A DNA stretch of 64,000 nt from Streptomyces sp. Je 1-332 (GTDB taxonomy: Bacteria > Actinomycetota > Actinomycetes > Streptomycetales > Streptomycetaceae), in NCBI RefSeq assembly GCF_040730185.1, contig NZ_CP160402.1:124001-188000 (forward strand), read 5' to 3'. The notes beneath the pieces were generated by a model that made no database searches, was not told the origin of the DNA, and saw nothing but the letters and a program-made list of their open reading frames with translations. Positions 43,456-51,391 of this stretch are shown one piece after another; within the stretch, counting starts at the first letter, position 1; the number at the start of each line of letters is the position of its first letter. Made by a program: the position numbers and the translations under genes.

Positions 43456-44418
43456 ATGCTTCGCACCGACATACGCCTCGAGTGGTTCGTCTCTTTCCTC
43501 AGCGTCATCGACACCGGTAGTTTCAGCGCCGCCGCAGAAGTCGTACACCGGTCCCAGCCACGTGTGAGCATGCACGTCGCCGCCCTGGAACGGGAAGCAG
43601 GCGTACCGCTGTTCGACCGTAACCGGCGTCCCGTGGCGCTCACCGACGCCGGGGCGGTACTGGCCGACCACGCACGCGTCATCCTGCGCCAACTCGCCGA
43701 CACCGAGGCGGCGATGGCGGTGCACCGGGGTGCGGCTCGCGGCGTCGTGACCCTCGGCAGTTATCCGAGCGCGAGTGTGGCGTTCGTGCCGCAGCTCCTG
43801 GAACGTATGGCGCGCACCCGCCCGGCCATCAAGGTCGTCCTGGTGGAACGCTCGACGCTGGAGCTCGACGGGGCTCTCGCCTCCGGCGAGATCGATATGT
43901 GCCTGCGCCCGATGACCCCTCCACCTGGCCCGTCGGTGGAGTACCGGCCGCTTTGGCGCGAGGACCTGATCGTCGTGCACCGCCCCGACCATCCGCTGGC
44001 CGCTCTGCCCGAGCCGCTACCCGTGACGACCGTGGCCGGGTACCCGCTGATCACCATCGGCCGCCTGGGGTCGCCCACCGCGATGGGTTTCGAGATGTAC
44101 CGGGCCTTCAGGGAACGGGGTTTCGAACCGAACGCGGTGCAGGCCACCAACCAGCCGCAGACTCTCATCTCCCTGGTCCGCAGCGGTCTGGGTATCGGAG
44201 TCACCAATTTCCTGGCGGTCGACACGGCGGACGCGCGGGGCGTGGTGGCGCGCACCCTGGATGTTCCCTGCGGCCGTCGAGTCGCCGTGCACTGGAGTGG
44301 GACCACTCCGCTGACACCAGCCGCCCGAACGCTGCTCCGGGAGATCGAGGGCTCCGATGTGCCGCGGGGCACCCGACGGCTCGCGCCGGAGCCGACTCTC
44401 CCGGCACAACAGGGGTAA
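43456..44418 (+). CDS. LysR-family regulator
   Basis: A 320-residue LysR protein. ATG 43456 with AAGGAAG upstream; HTH VIDTGSFSAAAEVVHRSQPR; effector domain from GVVTLGSYPSASVAFVPQLL. It shares several blocks with the LysR at 39080 (TNQPQTLISLVRSGLGIGVTN). Placed between two divergent sugar-acid units it could control both. Confidence 0.92.
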   Translation: MLRTDIRLEWFVSFLSVIDTGSFSAAAEVVHRSQPRVSMHVAALEREAGVPLFDRNRRPVALTDAGAVLADHARVILRQLADTEAAMAVHRGAARGVVTLGSYPSASVAFVPQLLERMARTRPAIKVVLVERSTLELDGALASGEIDMCLRPMTPPPGPSVEYRPLWREDLIVVHRPDHPLAALPEPLPVTTVAGYPLITIGRLGSPTAMGFEMYRAFRERGFEPNAVQATNQPQTLISLVRSGLGIGVTNFLAVDTADARGVVARTLDVPCGRRVAVHWSGTTPLTPAARTLLREIEGSDVPRGTRRLAPEPTLPAQQG

Positions 44419-44457
44419 GGCACCGCCGTATTCGATGCCGGGCGTCTCGGGCGCACC

Positions 44458-44472
44458 ATTCGACATACGAAT
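44458..44472. promoter_or_regulatory. Inverted repeat ATTCG-N5-CGAAT
   Basis: Perfect 5-bp arms with T-N11-A spacing, the usual LysR box geometry, 160 bp upstream of the exported RraA-like gene. Confidence 0.45.
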
Positions 44473-44634
44473 CCGGTTATCTCTCCCTGATTCTTCACGC
44501 GCCCTGGAACTACCCCTACCGTTTCCGTCAATTCCAGTGCGCGACGCCGCTTCTTCGTTTTCCTCGTGCACTACTTCGGCATACCCGCTGAGCGTCCGGA
44601 CTCTTTTGCGAAGCACGCTTCAGGAGGAATACCC

Positions 44635-45678
44635 GTGCAGAAATCCAGATCAGCCGCCTCCGTGGCGGTCGGTGTCTCCACCCTGTTGGCCGGCGGCCTT
44701 GCGGTCGCCGCCTACTTGCCGCACACGTCGCCCGCCGTGCACACCGCCCCCGCCGCGGCGGCCGACTCCGCGCGACAGGAGCGGGCACCGGTCTCGCCGA
44801 GCGAGCCGAATCCCGTGGCGCGGAAGGCGGAGGTCGTCGCGCTGACCGCGGACTGGAAGGGAGCACGTTTCCCCGACGGACGCCCGAAGGTCTCCGACGA
44901 CCTCCTGAAGCGCATGAAGGTGGTGTCGACCGAGCAGGCGTGGGGTTACCTGAAGGACAAGGGCTACAACAACCAGTTCGCCGGTGACTGGAAGGTGATT
45001 CACGAGGGCAGGCCCGTGGTCGGCCGTGCGCTCACGGCTCAGTTCATGCCGAACAGTCCCGCGCTGGAGAAGCGCATGACGGACGTCGGTCACGCCGCGG
45101 GTCATGACGGCCAGATGAACACCTGGCCGATCGAAATGCTCAAGAAGGGCGACGTCTACGTCGCCGACGGCTTCGGAAAGGTGCAGGACGGCACCCTCAT
45201 CGGCGGGAACCTCGGCAGCGAGATCCACGCGAAGACGGGCAACGGCGTCGTCTTCGACGGCACGGTGCGCGATCTCGACGAGCTTGCGGAGATCAAGGGC
45301 TTCAACGCCTATGTCCGCGGGTGGCACCCGTCGTACATCCAGAACGAGATGCTGACCGGAGTCAACAGGAACATCCGCATCGGTGAGTCCGTGGTACTGC
45401 CCGGCGACATCGTTCTCGCCAAGCGCGAAGGCGTGGTGTTCATCCCCGCGCACCTGGCCGAGGGCCTGGTGAAGGACTCCGAAGTCACGCTGCTGCGCGA
45501 CCTGTTCACCAAGAAGCGACTTGCTGACGGCACCTACACGGCCGGGCAGCTCGACAAGGGCTGGGACGAGATCGACCAGAAGATCAAGGACGATTTCGTC
45601 GGCTGGCTGAAGGAGAACAAGGACGAGCTGCCTGTGCCGCCGGAGCGCGTGCAGGAAGTCATCGACAGCTCGGACTGA
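44635..45678 (+). CDS. Exported RraA-like protein
   Basis: A 347-residue RraA-family protein with a signal peptide, which is unusual. GTG 44635 follows AGGAGGA. The N-terminus (MQKSRSAASVAVGVSTLLAG, then AVAAYLP) is a signal peptide or anchor, followed by a 40-residue Ala/Pro linker. The RraA core follows: VVGRALTAQFMP, VYVADGFGKVQDGTLIGGNL and the active-site VVFDGTVRDLDEL with the Arg-Asp pair kept, then HPSYIQNEML...GVNRNIRIGESVVLPGD. An additional C-terminal helical region extends it. It is adjacent to a TAT-exported enolase-superfamily gene, so both steps could occur outside the cytoplasm. Confidence 0.85.
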   Translation: MQKSRSAASVAVGVSTLLAGGLAVAAYLPHTSPAVHTAPAAAADSARQERAPVSPSEPNPVARKAEVVALTADWKGARFPDGRPKVSDDLLKRMKVVSTEQAWGYLKDKGYNNQFAGDWKVIHEGRPVVGRALTAQFMPNSPALEKRMTDVGHAAGHDGQMNTWPIEMLKKGDVYVADGFGKVQDGTLIGGNLGSEIHAKTGNGVVFDGTVRDLDELAEIKGFNAYVRGWHPSYIQNEMLTGVNRNIRIGESVVLPGDIVLAKREGVVFIPAHLAEGLVKDSEVTLLRDLFTKKRLADGTYTAGQLDKGWDEIDQKIKDDFVGWLKENKDELPVPPERVQEVIDSSD

Positions 45679-45802
45679 TCAGGGTCGACAACGGCCACGG
45701 GGCGAGCGCTGCCCGGCCGAGACCCCCACACACCCACCCGTTCACCATGGCGCCCGCCCGACGGGGCCGCCGCACCATCTTCCTACGATCAGGAGCACAC
45801 CC

Positions 45803-47236
45803 ATGCGCGATGACGCACCCCGCACAGAGGCCTCGGACGCTCGCCCCAAGGTACGTCCCACCAGGCGCGACATGCTCAAGCTCTCGGCCGTCGGCCTTGG
45901 CGGACTCAGCCTGGGCGCCATGGCGTTCCACCCCATCGAGGAGCAGGTGGACTATGTGTCCCAGAAGGTCAACAGGGCTTCCAAGCCGTCGCAACTGAAG
46001 ATCACTGACATGCGCGTCGCGGTCCTGGACGGTGTCCCGTTCTCCAGCCCCATCGTCCGCATCTCCACCAACCAGGGGATCTCCGGGTACGGCGAGGTAC
46101 GCGACGACGCGGACAAGCGCTATGCCCTTGAGCTCAAGAGCCGCCTGTTGGGCGAGAATCCCTGCAACGTGGAGATGCTCTTCAAGCGCATCAAGCAGTT
46201 CGGGAACCACGGCCGGCGAGGGGGCGGGGTCTCCGGTGTGGAAATGGCGCTGTGGGACCTGGCGGGCAAGGCGTACGGCGTCCCCGTCTTCCAGATGCTC
46301 GGCGGTGCCTACCGCCGCAAGATCCGTCTCTACACCGACACGCCCGAGTCCGAGAATCCGAAGGTGTACGCACGCCGTATGAAGGAGCGCGTCGACAAGG
46401 GCTTCACCTTCCTGAAGATGGACCTGGGCCTGGAGTTGGTGGCGAAGACGAAGGGCACCATCGTCGGCGAGAGTTACTGGGACGGGAACCTGGGGCAGTA
46501 CGACGGCACGCCCGGCGGGTACGGCATGACGGAACACAACTTCACCATGGTGCAGCTCACCGACAAGGGCATCGAGTTGATGGCCGAGTACGTGCACGCG
46601 GTGCGCGATGCCATCGGTTACGACATTCCCCTTGGCATGGACCACACAGGCCACTTCGACGTCAACACCGCGATCCGCCTGGCCGACCGCTTCGAGCGCT
46701 ACAACCTCGCGTGGCTGGAGGACTTGGTGCCGTGGCAGCACACAGACGACTGGAAGGAGATCACCAAGGCCATCAACGTGCCAACGATGACCGGGGAGGA
46801 CATCTACGGCCTTGAGGCCTTCCGCAAACTGTGCGATGAAGACGCCGTCGACCTCGTGCAGCCCGACCCGGCCACCGCCGGCGGCATCCTGGAAACCAAA
46901 CGAATCGGCGACTACGCCCGCGAGAAGGGCAAGGCCATGCCCCTTCACTACGCCGGCTCGCCGGTGGGAGCCATGGCGGCCGCGCACATAGCGGCGGCGA
47001 CCGAGAGCTTCGTCGCGCTGGAGTACCACGCGTCGGACGTTCCGTTCTGGAACGATCTCGTCAAGCAGGACGAACCGCTGATGGACAGGGGCTGGTTCCA
47101 CCTCACCGACAAGCCGGGGCTCGGCATCGAGATGGACGAGAAGGAGATGGAGAAGCACCTCGCCAAGGGCGAGAAACTGTTCGCTCCCACACCCGAGTGG
47201 AACAAGAAGGTTGCCTGGGACCGGACCTGGAGCTGA
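45803..47236 (+). CDS. TAT-exported enolase-superfamily enzyme
   Basis: A 477-residue mandelate racemase/muconate lactonising-type enzyme with a twin-arginine leader (TRRDMLKLSAVGLGGLSLGA, residues 20-39). AGGAG upstream of the ATG. Catalytic residues: Lys 205 in FLKMDLGL, where the second position of the usual KxK is Asp 207; metal ligands Asp 280 (LGMDHTGHF), Glu 306 (WLEDLV), Glu 332 (TGEDIYG); Asp 355 and His 382 (LHYAGSP) on the other face. This composition is typical of acid-sugar dehydratases. Folded export via TAT suits a metalloenzyme. Confidence 0.9.
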   Translation: MRDDAPRTEASDARPKVRPTRRDMLKLSAVGLGGLSLGAMAFHPIEEQVDYVSQKVNRASKPSQLKITDMRVAVLDGVPFSSPIVRISTNQGISGYGEVRDDADKRYALELKSRLLGENPCNVEMLFKRIKQFGNHGRRGGGVSGVEMALWDLAGKAYGVPVFQMLGGAYRRKIRLYTDTPESENPKVYARRMKERVDKGFTFLKMDLGLELVAKTKGTIVGESYWDGNLGQYDGTPGGYGMTEHNFTMVQLTDKGIELMAEYVHAVRDAIGYDIPLGMDHTGHFDVNTAIRLADRFERYNLAWLEDLVPWQHTDDWKEITKAINVPTMTGEDIYGLEAFRKLCDEDAVDLVQPDPATAGGILETKRIGDYAREKGKAMPLHYAGSPVGAMAAAHIAAATESFVALEYHASDVPFWNDLVKQDEPLMDRGWFHLTDKPGLGIEMDEKEMEKHLAKGEKLFAPTPEWNKKVAWDRTWS

Positions 47237-47295
47237 ACGGCCGCGCTGACTGACCGACCCCTCGCATCGGCGCGGCCGTTGGCAACGCCGATGCG
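47236..47295. terminator. Overlapping hairpins after enolase-like gene
   Basis: AACGGCCGCGC (47236-47246) pairs with 47270-47280; CGCATCGGCG (47263-47272) pairs with 47286-47295. The two stems share bases 47270-47272, so only one can form. The pair lies immediately at the gene's stop codon. Confidence 0.6.
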
Positions 47296-47378
47296 GGGTT
47301 TCTGCGGCAACCGGCCCACACGGGCCACCCACCACGCTCAGTCTCGACGGCGCAGCGTCGGTGCACACTGTGCACAGG

Positions 47379-47561
47379 TCAGGCGGGCTGGTGCGCAGTG
47401 AACTCCGCTTCCTGCAACCAGTCGATGTACCAGTGAGTGAACGTGACCGGCTTCCCGTACCGGTCCAGAAGCGGGACGAGGTCGGCGTCGTCCGCCCGGC
47501 AGTCGGACCAGACTGTGCCGCGGTAGGTGCCGCTGATGATCAGCACTCCCTCTGTGCGCAT
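47379..47561 (-). pseudogene. SUKH (SMI1/KNR4) C-terminal fragment
   Basis: Sixty residues including GVLIISGTYRGTVWSDCRAD and VTFTHWYIDWLQEAE, the C-terminal signature of SMI1/KNR4-type proteins (often immunity proteins). The N-terminal two-thirds is missing, and the break falls next to the transposase remnant, so the gene seems cut by an insertion. Confidence 0.6.
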
Positions 47562-47606
47562 CCGAGGTGGCAGATGGAGAGGACAGGCAGCCAGGCCGCC
47601 CGCCTG

Positions 47607-47806
47607 TGCAAAGGCTCACGCGGCGGACGGCCACCCGGCTTCGACGAGGACCGCCAAGGAGCGCAACACCGTGGAGCGGGCCATCAACAAGCTCAAGAAA
47701 CCACCGCGCCGTGGCGACCCGTTACGACAGCGCGGCCCCGTCTTCCTCGGCACCGTCACCGCGGCTGCCCTCGTCATCTGGCCCCGCACTTGGAGCCGCT
47801 TCACAG
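47607..47806 (+). pseudogene. IS5-family transposase C-terminal remnant
   Basis: KGSRGGRPPGFDEDR, then ERNTVERAINKLK, then HRAVATRYD and finally RGPVFLGTVTAAALVIW lie in successive different frames. They are the ordered C-terminal blocks of an IS5-type transposase, frameshifted at least twice. The rest is absent. Confidence 0.75.
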
Positions 47807-47861
47807 GGCGAACGGCTGGTACTCCAGAGCCTGGGGCTGTGGCGGGTGGTGGGCGCGCGTG

Positions 47862-48452
47862 TCAGAGCGTCGATACGACCTGCTCGTAGGTCAGTCGGGG
47901 CAGGCGCGGGAACCAGGCATCGGGGCCGGGCCGACCGATGTTGACGACCATGAGCGGGGCGTGGTCGTCGTCAAGGAACTCCTTGCGCAGGCCGTCGGCG
48001 TCGTATCCGGTCATGGGCCCGGCGGTGAGTCCGGCCGCGCGGATCCCGATCAGGAAGTAGGCGGCCTGCAGCGCCCCGTTCAGTGCGGCAGCCTCCTCAC
48101 GTACGGGGCGCTCAGAGAAGTAGGCGTCCTTCAGGTCGGGGGCATGAGGCACCAGATGCGGCAGCTCCGCGTGGAATTCGTGGTCGGTGGCGAGGATCGC
48201 GACCAGGGGCGCGGAGGCGGTCTTGTGCCGGTTGCCCTCTGCCATGTGAGCCAGCAGCCGCTCGCGCGCCTCCGGCGTGCGGATCACGACGATGCGCAGG
48301 GGATTGGCGTTGAAGGCGGTCGGGCCGTACTTGACCAGATCGTAGACCGCCTCCAGTTGGGCGTCGGACACCGGCTCCTCGGTGAAGGTGTTCGCGGTGC
48401 GCGCCTCACGGAAGAGGAGGTCCTGGGCAGCGGGGTCGATCAGCAGGCTCAT
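47862..48452 (-). CDS. Nitroreductase, RutE/malonic semialdehyde reductase type
   Basis: A 196-residue FMN-dependent reductase of the RutE-like group. ARTANTFTEEPVSDAQLEAV, YGPTAFNANPLRIVVIRTPE and ALQAAYFLIGIRAAGLTAGP are diagnostic. It is divergent from a MarR gene that most likely controls it through the inverted repeat between them, a frequent arrangement for electrophile or quinone detoxification. Confidence 0.9.
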   Translation of the reverse strand: MSLLIDPAAQDLLFREARTANTFTEEPVSDAQLEAVYDLVKYGPTAFNANPLRIVVIRTPEARERLLAHMAEGNRHKTASAPLVAILATDHEFHAELPHLVPHAPDLKDAYFSERPVREEAAALNGALQAAYFLIGIRAAGLTAGPMTGYDADGLRKEFLDDDHAPLMVVNIGRPGPDAWFPRLPRLTYEQVVSTL

Positions 48453-48505
48453 GGCGGGTACTCCACAGAACTAGTTCAAGGCTCGGTCTTACAAGCCAAT
48501 ATGTT

Positions 48506-48545
48506 TTGACGTTGAAAGACAACACGCTTGCCCGTTCAATGTCAA
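48506..48545. promoter_or_regulatory. Candidate MarR operator
   Basis: TTGACGTTGAA (48506-48516) and TTCAATGTCAA (48535-48545) are inverted repeats with one mismatch, within the divergent nitroreductase/marR intergenic region, which is locally AT-rich. Confidence 0.6.
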
Positions 48546-48589
48546 ATCTTTTAAGGTGGAAGTACATTGTCGTGAGGAAGGAGGCCGCC

Positions 48590-49096
48590 ATGGCCGACGC
48601 GGTGGACCAGATGGCAGAGCAGTGGCGCACGGAACGGCCCGACCTGGCCGGCCAGCTGGAATCGATCGAACTGCTCGCACGCATCTCCCGCATGCAGAGA
48701 GTGTTCGACCAGCACTACAAGAAGTTGCACGATCAGTTCGACCTGACCCTCGGCGAGATCGACATGCTCTTCACGCTCCGCCGCTCCGGGCCTCCCTACA
48801 CACTCACGCCCGGCGCGTTCGTGAAGGCGGTCATGGTGACCGCAGGCGCTATCACCAACCGGCTCGACCGCATGGAGGCCAAGGGCCTGGTCGAGCGGGT
48901 ACGAGAAGGCACCGACCGGCGCTCGGTACAGATTCACCTCACCGAGCACGGCAAGACCCTCGCCGACGAAGTCCTCGCCGCTCACATGCAGAACTACGAA
49001 GAGATCACCGCTCCCCTAGCCCCACAGGAACGCCAACTCCTCAACGCAGAGCTGCGCAGGATCCTCGAAGCCCACGGCGACACCACTCTCGGCTGA
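48590..49096 (+). CDS. MarR-family regulator
   Basis: A 168-residue winged-helix regulator starting at ATG 48590 (GGAGG upstream). DLTLGEIDMLFTLRRSGPPY, PGAFVKAVMVTAGAITNRLD and the wing LVERVREGTDRRSVQIHLTE are clear. It is divergent from the RutE-like reductase and probably autoregulated. Confidence 0.92.
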   Translation: MADAVDQMAEQWRTERPDLAGQLESIELLARISRMQRVFDQHYKKLHDQFDLTLGEIDMLFTLRRSGPPYTLTPGAFVKAVMVTAGAITNRLDRMEAKGLVERVREGTDRRSVQIHLTEHGKTLADEVLAAHMQNYEEITAPLAPQERQLLNAELRRILEAHGDTTLG

Positions 49097-49100
49097 CTCC

Positions 49101-49295
49101 TCACTGCCTTCGCCACCGGCGCCAACCCGCAGACGCGAGTACCAACACCCACAACGTCCCCAGGAAGATGAGGAACCGCCACCCAGTGTCCGACCACGGC
49201 TCCCGCCGAATCGCCTGCCCTACGAGCGCGTACAACGCCGCTGCCGGGAACGTTGCCGCTAACCGGAACGCCAGTGGCCTTCCCCTCAGGTCCAT
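49101..49295 (-). CDS. Small membrane protein
   Basis: A 64-residue protein with two predicted membrane helices (LAATFPAAALYALVGQAI and FLIFLGTLWVLVLASAG) and a basic end WRRWRRQ. Not recognised; the ribosome site is weak, but its composition is unlike a shadow. It converges on the MarR gene, ending five bases from its stop. Confidence 0.5.
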   Translation of the reverse strand: MDLRGRPLAFRLAATFPAAALYALVGQAIRREPWSDTGWRFLIFLGTLWVLVLASAGWRRWRRQ

Positions 49296-49611
49296 GCATG
49301 CCGACTACCCCACGGCACGGCTGTGACGCCCGAGCCTCGCCGTCGACAGCGACCCCGGCTGGTCCGACGCCAGGCTTCCCTTGTCCTATACGGGGGGGCC
49401 TGCCGTGTGAACTGCCGCTGGAGAAGCGGGTGCTGTTGCCATCACCTACTGGCGCACAAACATGACGAGGCGTCAACTCGCCCCGCTGTTCGGCTTTTCG
49501 CAGTCAGCGGCCGACCGCCGGCCTCCCTTGTCACGGGACACCTCCCGCCGCGGACGCGGCCGGAGAGGGTCCTAGCGAGGCAGTTCCCCACCTCGCCCAC
49601 TCGGAGGATCC
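49296..49611. other. Intergenic, nothing recognised
   Basis: About 315 bp between two minus-strand genes. No domain-bearing frame and no hairpin of note. Confidence 0.35.
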
Positions 49612-50046
49612 TCAGTCGAGACAGAACTCGTTGCCCTCAATGTCCTGCATCACGATGCAGGACTCGTTCTCGCCGTCGGCACGCATCGTTCGCACATGTA
49701 CCGCACCAAGCGCCACCAGCCGTGCACATTCGGCTTCAAGCGTGGCCAGACGCTCCGCGCCCACGAGCCCGGTACCGGCCCGCACGTCGAGATGCAGCCG
49801 GTTCTTGACGACCTTTCCTTCGGGAACGCGCTGGAAGAGCAGGCGCGGGCCTTCACCCGAGGGATCACTGCACGCGAAGTAGATCGCCTGATCCTCAGGT
49901 GGCAGGGAGCGATGGTAGTCCTCCCAAGTGGCGAAACCCGTCGGGACCGGAGGTACGACGTAGCCCAGCACCTCGCACCAGAAGCCGGCGAGACGCGCAG
50001 GTTCCGCGCAGTCGAAGGTCACTTGAAACTGCTTGATCGTTGACAT
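49612..50046 (-). CDS. VOC-family (glyoxalase-like) protein
   Basis: A 144-residue VOC protein of the Glyoxalase_6 type common in streptomycetes: FQVTFDCAEPARLAGFWCEV, the central RLLFQRVPEGKVVKNRLHLD and a C-terminal CIVMQDIEGNEFCLD. Substrate unknown. Confidence 0.88.
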   Translation of the reverse strand: MSTIKQFQVTFDCAEPARLAGFWCEVLGYVVPPVPTGFATWEDYHRSLPPEDQAIYFACSDPSGEGPRLLFQRVPEGKVVKNRLHLDVRAGTGLVGAERLATLEAECARLVALGAVHVRTMRADGENESCIVMQDIEGNEFCLD

Positions 50047-50200
50047 CGGCGCACGATAACAGGGGCCCTACTCATCGCCGAGCGAGGCGTCGAACAGGGC
50101 TCTGTCCTGGGCGTTTTCCGCTGGGTAAAGCCTTCCTCGGCCTCGCCATTTTGACTGATCACCCAATGACGCGTCCGACGCCGCCGTTCGGACCGTCCTG

Positions 50201-50749
50201 TTAGCCCCGGCTCGGGCCGGTGAACCCGATGCTCTGGCGCCAGTTGAGCTCGTCGACTCCGTCGCCGGTCTCCTTGCGGAAGACGACTCGGTATCCGGTC
50301 CAGGAGAAGCGTGTCCATTTCCACCCGTCTTCCCCTCTGATCACGTGCGCGTCCCAGTCCGTCAGGTCGCCGTTGCCCACGGCGGCGATCACCGTGTCGT
50401 CGGCGTCACCGAGGTCACAGCCCTCGTTGTGATGGGCGATGACCGCGACGGTGTTCTTGTAGGTGCTGAGATCAACTCCGCAGTCGGCGTCCCCCGCCGC
50501 AGGGTGGAGAACCCGGGGCTGCGACCAAGAGCCGCCATCGGCGCCTTGATGCCTTTCGGTCAGGCCTTGCTCAGTGAAACGCACCGAGACACGAACGCCG
50601 TCCTCCAGCACCACTGGACCCTGCTGACTGGTCGTTTTGACGGAAGGCGTCTTCACCGGCCACTCGGCGCATCCCACCCACGCGCCCACCACCGCAAGCA
50701 CCAGTCCCCCGGCCACCAGACCACGCCTCAAGCGCATCGTCGATCTCAC
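50201..50749 (-). CDS. Exported (lipo)protein, hypothetical
   Basis: About 182 residues from GTG 50749 (GGAAAGAG upstream). The N-terminus is a signal peptide with a possible lipobox AWVGC. The mature domain resembles a sialidase-like blade (VRVSVRFTEQGLTERHQGAD, GGSWSQPRVL) with cysteines CGVD and CDLG, and ends WTGYRVVFRKETGDGVDE. Role unknown. Confidence 0.7.
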   Translation of the reverse strand: MRSTMRLRRGLVAGGLVLAVVGAWVGCAEWPVKTPSVKTTSQQGPVVLEDGVRVSVRFTEQGLTERHQGADGGSWSQPRVLHPAAGDADCGVDLSTYKNTVAVIAHHNEGCDLGDADDTVIAAVGNGDLTDWDAHVIRGEDGWKWTRFSWTGYRVVFRKETGDGVDELNWRQSIGFTGPSRG

Positions 50750-50826
50750 CTCTTTCCTTCATCCACTGCCGGGTCCAGGACGACCGATCACCACCGCGCG
50801 GTTCCATCTCCACGCGAGCGGCGTAG

Positions 50827-51336
50827 TTGCTGCGGCTGCACGGTCCCGGCCACGGGAACCGGGACCTCGCAATCCTGGTCGAACATGCGGACCACCTGCT
50901 GAAGTCGGACTTCCTGGGCACGTTCGTGTCGGTTCTCGCCCAGGCGGCTTGGAACTCCAACCTCCGCCTGGACGCCGACGGAGAGCTCGATGAATCGCGG
51001 CGACGCATGGCCCAGCACTTCGTCTTCCTCCTGGACCACACTGCACCCGCGGCCTTCACGGAAAAGGCAGCCCGCGGCACGGACGTGGCGGTGGCGCTCG
51101 CGGACGGCCGCCTACTCGTCACCCTGACCGACGTTGACTGGCCCCGCGGAGATCCCGCCTCCGCCCCGTGGACAGCCGGCCCGCTCTCCTTCGCGGACAA
51201 GGAGATCCTCTGCGGCACGACCGTCAAAGCCATGGAGACCTTCCAACACCACCTCGGCTGCTCGAGCGACGAGGCCCTGCACATCGTCCAGGCCCGCGCT
51301 GAGCACCTGCACCGCGAAAACCGAACGGCTACGTGA
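50827..51336 (+). CDS. Hypothetical protein
   Basis: About 169 residues from a TTG at 50827, possibly starting later. Mostly alpha-helical: VEHADHLLKSDFLGTFVSVL, RRMAQHFVFLLDHTAPAAF, and a terminal HLGCSSDEALHIVQARAEHL. Not recognised. It begins inside the upstream region of the divergent lipoprotein gene. Confidence 0.5.
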   Translation: MLRLHGPGHGNRDLAILVEHADHLLKSDFLGTFVSVLAQAAWNSNLRLDADGELDESRRRMAQHFVFLLDHTAPAAFTEKAARGTDVAVALADGRLLVTLTDVDWPRGDPASAPWTAGPLSFADKEILCGTTVKAMETFQHHLGCSSDEALHIVQARAEHLHRENRTAT

Positions 51337-51391
51337 CTGTCGTCAATCCCGCCGAACTCTGGGGTCAGGAGGCAGTTTTCGTCGCTCCCAC

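Noticed and set aside
45659..47368. Minus-strand frame of 569 codons
   Set aside because: Antisense to the TAT-exported enolase-superfamily gene, which has full catalytic residues.
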